DNA from: Capra hircus
Lineage: Eukaryota; Chordata; Mammalia; Artiodactyla; Bovidae
Direction of reading: 5' to 3'
Assembly (NCBI RefSeq): GCF_001704415.2
Contig: NC_030808.1
Location: 141,453,089-141,517,088, forward strand
DNA length: 64,000 nucleotides
Shown here: piece by piece, positions 57,129 through 64,000 of the stretch
Numbering within the stretch: position 1 is the stretch's first letter
Layout: each line of letters starts with the position of its first letter
Made by a program: the position numbers and the translations under genes
The notes under the pieces: model-generated
What the model was told of the DNA's origin: nothing
Seen by the model: only the letters and a program-made list of their open reading frames with translations
Database searches by the model: none

Positions 57129-58528
57129 CTAGACGGACATTTGTTGCAAAGTAATGTCTCTGCTTTTCAATATGCTATCTAGGTTGATCATAGCTTTTCT
57201 TCCAAGGAGTAAGCGCCTTTTAATTTCATGGCTGCAGTCACCATCTGCAGTGATTTTGGAGCCCCCCAAAATAAAATCTGACACTGTTTCCCCATCTATT
57301 TCCCATGAAGTGATGGGACCAGATGCCATGATCTTAGTTTTCTGAATGTTGAGCTTTAAGCCAACTTTTCCACTCTCCTCTTTCACTTTCATCAAGAGGC
57401 TTTTTAGTTCCTCTTCACTTTCTGCCATGAAGGTGGTGTCTTCTGCATATCTGAGGTTATTGATATTTCTCCTGGTAATTTTGATTCCAGCTTGTGCTTC
57501 TTCCAGCCCAGTGTTTCTCATGATGTACTCTGCATATAAGTTAAATAAGCAGGGTGACAATATACAGCCTTGATGTACTCCTTTCCCTATTTGGAACCAG
57601 TCTGTTGTTCCATGTCCAGTTCTAACTGTTGCTTCCTGACCTGCATATAGGTTTCTCAAGAGGCAGGTCAGGTGGTCTGGTATTCCCATCTCTTTCAGAA
57701 TTTTCCATAGTTTATTGTGATCCACACAGGCAAAGGCTTTGGGATAGTCAATAAAGCAAAAATAGATGTTTTTCTGGAACTCTCTTGCTTTTTCCATGAT
57801 CCAGCAGATGTTGGCAATTGGATCTCTGGTTCCTCTGCCTTTTCTAAAACCAGCTTGAACACCAGGGAGTTCACGGTTCACGTATTGCTGAAGCCTGGCT
57901 TGGAGAATTTTGAGCATTACTTTACTAGCATGTGAGATGAGTGCAATTGTGCCGTACTTTGAGCATTCTTTGGTATTGCCTTTTTTTGGATTGGAATGAA
58001 AACTGACCTTTTCCAGTCCTGTGGCCACTGCTGAGTTGTCCAAATTTGCTGGCATATTGAGTGCAGCACTTTCACAGTATCATCTTTCAGGATTTGAAAT
58101 AGCTCCACTGGAATCCCATCACCTCCACTAGCTTTGTTGGTAGTGATGCTTTCTAAGGCCCACTTGACTTCACATTCTAGGATGTCTGGCTCTAGCTGAG
58201 TGATCACACCATTGTGATTATCTTGGTCATGAAGATCTTTTTTGTACAGTTCTTCTGTGTATTTTTGCCACCTCTTAATATCTTCTGCTTCTGTTAGGTC
58301 CATATTATTTCTGTCCTTTATCAAGCCCATCTTTGCATGAAATGTTCCCTTGGTATCTCTAATTTTCTTGAAGAGTTCTCTAGTCTTTCCCATTCTGTTG
58401 TTTTCCTCTATTTCTTTGCATTGATCACTGAGGAAGGCTTTATCTCTTCTTGCTATTCTTTGGAACTCTGCATTCAGATGCTTATATCTTTCCTTTTCTC
58501 CTTTGCTTTTCACTTCTCTTCTTTTCAC
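57129..58528 (-). pseudogene. BovB reverse transcriptase, frameshifted
   Basis: Two minus-strand frames cover the RT. The upstream one (57917-58528, 203 codons) holds the linker and first RT motifs: NKASGGDGIPVE at residues 131-142 and WPQDWKRSVFIPIQKK at 168-183. The downstream one (57129-58055, 308 codons) holds ALISHASKVM, QAGFRKGRGTRD, region A with its aspartate kept (FIDY, 101-104), and the catalytic box, which reads YAED (203-206) instead of YADD. A frameshift near 57985 separates them, and the box substitution removes a catalytic aspartate. The remaining text is well preserved, so the copy is fairly young but dead. Confidence 0.9.
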
Positions 58529-58975
58529 AGCTGTTTGTACAATGCCTCCTGTACAATGTCACAAACCTCTGTCCATAGTTCTTCAGGTACTCTGTCTGTC
58601 GGATCTAATCCCTTGAATCTATTTGTCACTTTCACTGTGTAATCCTAAGGGATTTGATTTAGGTCATACCTGAATGGTCTAGTGGTTTTCCCTACTTTCT
58701 TCAATTTAAGTCTGATTTTGGCAATAAGGAGTTCATGATCTGAGCCACAGTCAGCTCCTGGTCTTCTTTTTGCTGACTCTGTAGGGCTTCTCCATCTTTG
58801 ACTGCAAAGAATATAATCAATCTCATTTTGATATTGACCATCTGGTGATGTCCTTGTGTAGAGTCATCTCTTGTGTTGTTGGAAGAGGGTGTTTGCTATG
58901 ACCAGTGTGTTCTCTTGAAAAACTCTATTAGCCTTTGCCCTGCTTCATTCTGTACTCCAAGGCCAAATTTACCTG

Positions 58976-59182
58976 TTACTCCAGGTATTTCTTGACTTCC
59001 TGCTTTTGCAATCCAGTCCCCTGTAATGAAAAGGACATGTTTTTGGGGGGTGTTAGTTCTAGAAGGTCTTGTAGGTCTTCATAGAACCGTTCAACTTCAG
59101 CTTCTTCAGCATTTCTGGTTGGGGCATAGACTTGAATTACTGTGGTATTGAATGGTTTGCTTTGGAAATGAACAGAGATCAT
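58976..59182 (-). pseudogene. BovB endonuclease fragment
   Basis: 68 codons containing VIQVYAPT (residues 15-22), a conserved strand of the APE-like endonuclease of RTE elements, followed by ERFYEDLQ. It is separated from the RT frames by about 450 bases without a continuous frame. Confidence 0.8.
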
Positions 59183-59220
59183 TCTTTCATTTTTGAGATT
59201 GCATCACCATTATCTTCAAT

Positions 59221-60091
59221 ACCTCCACCATAGTTTGGCCTCAGGTAAATAATAGGGAGGGAACACAGCTCCACCCATCAGCAGAAAAATTGGATTAAAG
59301 ATTTACTGAGCATGGCCCTGCCCATCATAACAAGACCCAGTTTCCCTCTCAGTCAGTCTCTCCTATCAGGAAGCTTCCATAAGCCTAGCATCCTTAACCA
59401 TCAGAGGGCAGACAGACTGAAAACTACAATCACAGAAAACTAACCAATCTGATCACAATAGACCACAGCCTTGTCTAACTCAATGAAACTATGAGCCATG
59501 CCATGTATGGCCACCTAAGACGGACAGGTCGTGGTGGAGTGGTCTGACAGAATGTGGTCCACTGGAGAAGGGAATGGCAAACCACTTCAGTTTTCTTGCC
59601 TTGAGAACCCCATGAACAGTATGAAAAGGCAAAAAGATAGGATACTGAAAAAGGAACTCCCCAGGTCAGTAGGTGCCCAATATGCTACTAGAGATCAGTG
59701 GAGAAATAACTCCAGAAAGAATGAAGAGATGGAGCCAAAGCAAAAACAACACACAGTTGTGAATGTAACTGGTGATGGAAGTAAAGTCTGATGCTGTAAA
59801 GAGCAATATTGCATAGGAACCTGGAATGTTAGACCCATGAATCAAGGCAAATTGGAAGTGGTCAAACAGGAGATGGCAAGAGTAAAAGTCAGCATTTTAG
59901 GAATCAGCAAACTAAAATGGACTGGAATGGGTGAATTAACTCAGATGACCATTATACCTACTTCTGTGGGCAAGAATCCCTTAGAAGAAATGGAGTGGCC
60001 ACCATAGTGAACAAGAGTCTGAAATGCAGTACTTGGACGCAATCTCAAAAGCGACAGAATGATCTCTGTTTCCCAGGCAAACCATCCAATC
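59221..60091 (+). mobile_element. BovB LINE, inverted 5' segment
   Basis: 5' part of BovB in plus orientation: gtttggcctcaggtaaataa, gaacacagctccacccatc, then the start of the endonuclease region (ggaacctggaatgttagacc; gaatcagcaaactaaaatgg). It ends at the same element position where the minus-strand segment begins, overlapping it by about 54 bases. Confidence 0.93.
59531..59791 (+). pseudogene. BovB 5'-region frame
   Basis: 86 codons from the 5' part of BovB, upstream of the endonuclease core (QKDRILKKELP, QWRNNSRKNEEME). Not continuous with the rest of the protein because of the inversion. Confidence 0.5.
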
Positions 60092-61384
60092 CTCTAAGTA
60101 TTTCACTTTAAATACCAAACACACCTAGGATTTTTGTTCTGAACTTAATCCTTTAATATTAATATTCCTGATTGATTCCTCCATCACATCCACATTTAAT
60201 TTGAGGCCTGCCTGGCATTAAACGATTCTTGCCAAGTAAGAAAACATTTGCACCTCCCTAAGAAGTTTAGGGTTCTCCTCTGAGAAGACAAAGATACTTA
60301 TTCACCTGACTTTCAACTTCAACTCCAGATCTGACTTTGCCCTGATGCACAGACAGCCATGTTGAGCCTTTGGGGGTCACGATTTACCCAGTGCCTGGGC
60401 AGCCTTGGACCCAGACCCCTGTATGTTCTTCAGCCCCACTTCTGTCCCCTAGAGCCCCCATGTCCCCCATGGTGGTCCCTCACTGTCCCCTGTTCCCTTC
60501 TTCTGTCATTAACACCTTCTACTTTTCAGGTTGGACATCCCACCCAATGGGATAAAGAGGCATTCCCCCACCCCCACTCCCAGTGACCAAGATCTGGTCA
60601 TGGGGTGTCAGTGGACTAGGCAACGTTACGTAGTTCGGGGAGGTGGACACAGCCTTTTTTCTTTCCCTGCTTCCTTCCAGCTGGAGCTGGAGCCGTCATT
60701 TTTGGACCACAAGCTGGAAGCCTAATGCTGGGGATGCCAGAATCAGTCATCACCCCTGTATTGGATTCAATGAATTGGCTTTCTTTCTCATTTCCAGTCT
60801 AACAGGGCCACAATGCATGTGGGTACTAAAGTGGCCTCCCCTGGATCCGGCACATTCTCAGAGCTTTGTCTGGCTCCACATTTGCAACACTGAAGTCACT
60901 CTGTTGACAAGATCCAAGGAAGAAAATCCAAGGTAAAGTGATGCTGGTGTACAGTGATGGATATTCACTGAGATGGGTCCATGGGTATTCCAGGCCAAGA
61001 TGTAGGGAACAGCAGTGCCATCTCAGGGGCCAAAGATGAGTTTTCATTTCTTACAACAAATAAATAACTGGACACCAGGAGGAAGCAGAAGGAATCAGAA
61101 GGAAGACCCCAGTGCCAGGGTACCTCTGCCCCTCCTCCACCCAGAGTGTTTCCCAGGTCTAGGTAGAAGGGATCCACCAGGTCACAAGACCAAGCCTTTA
61201 TCGCAGGTATCAGAATTACTCAACTATGGGCCTCTTTGTGTTTATGTAATTCTATATCTAATTGAGTTCAGTCAAAATACTGACTTCTCTTTCAAACTGT
61301 TCTTGTTTTTCAAAAGTCCCAAGTTAAAAGGCCTTGTTCAGAAATTGTCAAAATAAAGTTATTTTACAATTTTAAGAAATGTAA
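60092..61384. other. Single-copy DNA
   Basis: No repeat or gene recognised. An AATAAA at 61352 (+), followed by a T-rich stretch, could be a poly(A) site, but no exon is identifiable upstream. Confidence 0.35.
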
Positions 61385-61580
61385 ACAATTGAAAACCAGC
61401 ACCAACTGGACACTGATGAAATAAGTTATGGTAAATCCTTAGAATACTTTGTAGTCATTAAAAATTGTGCTAAAGAAGATTTAATAAGGAGAAATATTTG
61501 TAGTCTGTGAAAAAAGTAATATAACTTTATATATTGCATGATCCCAATTTGGCATAAATACTTATTTGTAGATTTTAAAA
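61385..61580 (+). mobile_element. Old L1 3' fragment (probable)
   Basis: gaaataagttatggtaaatcc, gtagtcattaaaaattgtgc and gcatgatcccaatttgg recall the 3' region of old L1 subfamilies. Confidence 0.5.
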
Positions 61581-61704
61581 GCTCATTTTTTCTGGCCACA
61601 CCACACAGTTTGTGGGATCTTAGTTCCCTGACCAGGGATGGAATCCATGCCTCCTGAAGTGGAGTGCAGAGTCTTAACCACTGGACCACCAAGAAAGTTC
61701 CCTA
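61581..61704 (-). mobile_element. CHR-2-like SINE, short
   Basis: Plus-strand gtgggatcttagttccctga and ccactggaccaccaagaaag. Confidence 0.88.
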
Positions 61705-61784
61705 AATGCTAAATTTTAAGCAATGACAATAACAACAAAGGTCAGCAGTCATTAAAAAATAAACAGTTTGAATAACCAAAAAGG

Positions 61785-62185
61785 ACCAAAACCTATAGCA
61801 CAGAGATACTCAATATTTTATAATAGCACATTTGGGGAAAGAATTTGAAAAAGAATAGAGAGGTTATGTATAAATATACATACGTGTATACATGTATGTA
61901 TAACTGAAGCACTGTGCTATATGCCTAAAACCTGAAACTAACACAACATTGTAAATCAACTATGAGTGAAGTGAAAGTGTTAGTCGCTCAGTCATACCTG
62001 ATTCTTTGCGACAGGCTCCTCTGTCCATGGAATTCTCCAGGCAAGGATATTGGAGTGGGTTGCCATGCCCTTCTCTAGGCAATCTTCCTGACACAGGAAT
62101 TGAACCCAGGTCTCCCCCACTGCAGGCAGATTCTTTACGTCTGAGCCACCAGAGATATACAAATCAACTATATGTCAATAAAAAG
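61785..62185 (+). mobile_element. L1 3' end split by Bov-tA
   Basis: 61785-61963 (cctatagcacagagatactc; gaaactaacacaacattgta) and 62161-62185 (tatatgtcaataaaaag) are one L1 terminus. Confidence 0.9.
61964..62160 (-). mobile_element. Bov-tA SINE with perfect 11-bp TSD
   Basis: aaatcaactat occurs at 61953-61963 and 62161-62171. About 20 bases of the body (ccccatggactgtagccc) are missing at 62012. Confidence 0.96.
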
Positions 62186-62827
62186 CAAAAATAAGAAAAA
62201 ATGAACAGTTTGAATCCAGATTCACCCCCAGTTTCCCCTGGGTCTAGTGGAGATGGCCTTGATCAAGCCTATTAGAAACCAGCACAGCCAGAGGGGATGA
62301 TCTGCTCAGCTCTGCTGGAGAAGGAGATCTCACACCATCGTGGACCAAGGCTACTGATGAAAGAACCTATAGAAGCGTGCTGTTCCCACCATTAGCCCTT
62401 GCAGAATGAGCAAACATCCAAGGCGGATTCAGAAAATCTGGATTTTTACTATCCATTTGACCTTGAGCAAGTTCCCTCCTCTCAGTTGGGTGAAGTGGGC
62501 TATGCAGCCTCCCTCCTAACTCGCAGGATGCCTGTGAGGATGAAAGATAAGCTGGTGAAGGCAACTTGAAGGTGTCCAGGGAGCTGGAAAGGGAGCTTCC
62601 ATCTGTGGGTTCATTGAGCCTGGGTCCTCACTTCAAGGAACATTTTTGACCCATTCCATCTCCACTCCTCAGACATTGGTGTTGCCTCATTATTAGAGAA
62701 AAAGTCTGTTTCAACCCTGGTTTTCAAAACTTGTTTATTCCGAGGCCAAGTAGAAGAGACTCATAAACTCTGTATAAGCTTCACCAATTGACTTCTGTTA
62801 TGTGCATGTGACTCAAACTCTGGTTTC
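62186..62827. other. Single-copy DNA
   Basis: Nothing recognised. Confidence 0.4.
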
Positions 62828-63227
62828 TCTTCTACTGAAATGTAGTTGATTTATACACATGATTTACATGTGTGTTAATTTCTGCTATACAGCAAAATTC
62901 TTCAGTTATACACATACATACATTATTTTTCATATCCTTTTCCATTATGGTTTATCACAGGATATTATTAATAAGTATTAATAAGTATAATAAGTACAGT
63001 GCCCTGTGCTATACAGGAGGACCTTGTTGTTTATCCATTCTGTATACAGTAGTTTCCATCTGCTAATCCCAAGCTCCTGCCCCTGCCCCTACCCTCTCCT
63101 TGGCAACCACAAGTTTGCTCGCTATGTCTGAGGGTCTGCTTCTGTCTCACAGGTAAATTCATTTGTGTCCTGTTGTCTCTCATAAGCATATCGTATGATA
63201 TGTGTCTTCCTCTTTCTGACTTAATTG
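62828..63227 (-). mobile_element. L1 3' end
   Basis: Reversed L1 3' UTR: gtgttaatttctgctataca, ccctgtgctatacaggagg, ttgtttatccattctgtata. Confidence 0.9.
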
Positions 63228-63352
63228 ACTCTTTATTTATTTTGGTTGCACCAGGCAGCTTGCAGGATCTTAGTTCCCTGACCAGGAATTGAATCAGGCT
63301 CCTGGCAGTGGGAGTATGGAGTCCTAACCACTGAACCACCAGGGAATTCCCC
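63228..63352 (-). mobile_element. CHR-2-like SINE, short
   Basis: Plus-strand ttattttggttgcaccagg and aaccactgaaccaccaggga; adjoins the L1. Confidence 0.88.
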
Positions 63353-64000
63353 CAACTGGCTTTTACTTACACACCCCCAGGCTGGCTCCTTTTGACTCCC
63401 AGGGAGATTTGTGTTGAGCCCTCCCCGTGCATCCAGCTCTTTGTGGCTCACACACCTGCACGCCTGCTTGTATTCCCAGACCCCTCCAAAGGCCGAGCTG
63501 GACTAGCAGGAAATCTGGAGAAGAGAGTACCATCCTCTGTGTTGCTGAACTGCCAGACGCACAACTCCACATACAGGAAAATCACAACATTCGCCTCTGC
63601 TCCATTCCCGTCCACTCCTAAGACTCACAGCTCCTAAGAACTGCCGCCAGAGCCTGGACACCAGGGTCCCAAGCTCCAAAACTGGTCTAAAGCTCTGCTG
63701 TCAACGTCTTGAAATTCCTAACACTTGCTGAACAAAGAACATCGCACTTTTATTTTGCACTGGGCTCTGCCACGCCGTTGGCTGGCCCTGATTGCCACCC
63801 ACTCCTGCCCAGCTCCTGGACAAGCTGTGTCATAAGGGAAGAGCCTTGCAGGCGCAGGAGGAGGTGACAGGGAGCAATCCGACAGGTAGAACAGGTGTGG
63901 GCACCACTTCATCCCCGCATCCTTCCTCCCAAATTCCAGGAAGGGGCTGCCCTCTGCTTTGCAAAAAGCATAGGAGAAGAGGCTCTCTGGTCTTGTGATT
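63353..64000. other. Single-copy DNA to window end
   Basis: No repeat family recognised. Short overlapping frames only. Confidence 0.4.

Larger units (their letters stand above)
56674..59203 (-). mobile_element. BovB LINE, 3' segment of a 5'-inverted copy
   Basis: The longest BovB here: tail repeat (tcagttcagctcag) at 56674, then the 3' region, RT and the end of the endonuclease, up to 59203. The next part of the element continues in opposite orientation from about 59221. Confidence 0.95.

Noticed and set aside
61352..61357. AATAAA as the 3' end of a gene at 60.1-61.4 kb
   Set aside because: No exon, splice pattern or recognisable protein upstream; kept only as a note in the gap entry.
1466..62160. 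tRNA-like box A/B signals at SINE heads
   Set aside because: They belong to tRNA-derived SINEs. No cloverleaf with paired acceptor stem was seen, so no tRNA gene is called.

Overview
The window is nuclear DNA from a ruminant, most likely a bovid. It contains BovB (RTE) LINEs, about 32 Bov-tA SINE copies or fragments, dimeric Bov-A2 SINEs, CHR-2-like tRNA-derived SINEs and L1 tails of the cetartiodactyl type, over an older mammalian layer of MIR, L2 and MLT1-like repeats. I cannot tell cattle from sheep, goat or a relative. Family names come from remembered consensus patterns, so boundaries are good to about 10 to 30 bases unless a target-site duplication (TSD) fixes them.

I find no intact protein-coding gene, RNA gene or CRISPR array. 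Most long open frames run through SINEs, LINEs or a dinucleotide repeat; the others lie in GC-rich single-copy DNA and I do not recognise them. The only protein-like sequence I recognise is decayed BovB endonuclease and reverse transcriptase, at 3.7-4.7 kb and 57.1-59.2 kb on the minus strand, with a 5' fragment at 59.5 kb. A possible gene trace is a minus-strand reading frame at 52.16-52.49 kb, followed by AATAAA and an A-rich tract, which may be an old retrocopy. Weak poly(A)-site candidates lie at 115 (+) and 14,394 (-).

Layout: 0-9.5 kb is dense in BovB, with Bov-tA, Bov-A2, L1 and one LTR. 9.5-20 kb is GC-richer and mostly single-copy, with an ERVK-like LTR split by two SINEs at 10.9-11.7 kb, a BovB inserted into a MIR at 13.4-13.9 kb, a perfect (AC)27 and an MLT1-like LTR. 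20-30 kb holds L1, three MLT1-like LTRs, a BovB carrying a foreign 58-bp patch, an ERV1-like solo LTR and a second ERVK-like LTR. 30-46.9 kb is L1-rich and includes a 5'-inverted L1 of about 2.9 kb (38.9-41.8 kb) that later took in a dimeric SINE and a BovB. 47-56 kb has an LTR opened by three different SINE types and a tetranucleotide satellite. 56.7-60.1 kb is the longest BovB, also 5'-inverted. The last 4 kb is sparse.

The parts do not form a pathway. BovB probably supplied the machinery that moved Bov-tA and Bov-A SINEs (established for the families). The distinctive content is mutational history: two probable twin-priming inversions, two probable template-switch events inside BovB copies, a SINE/LINE chimera, and nested insertions with readable TSDs. 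I found no evidence of a new biological system.
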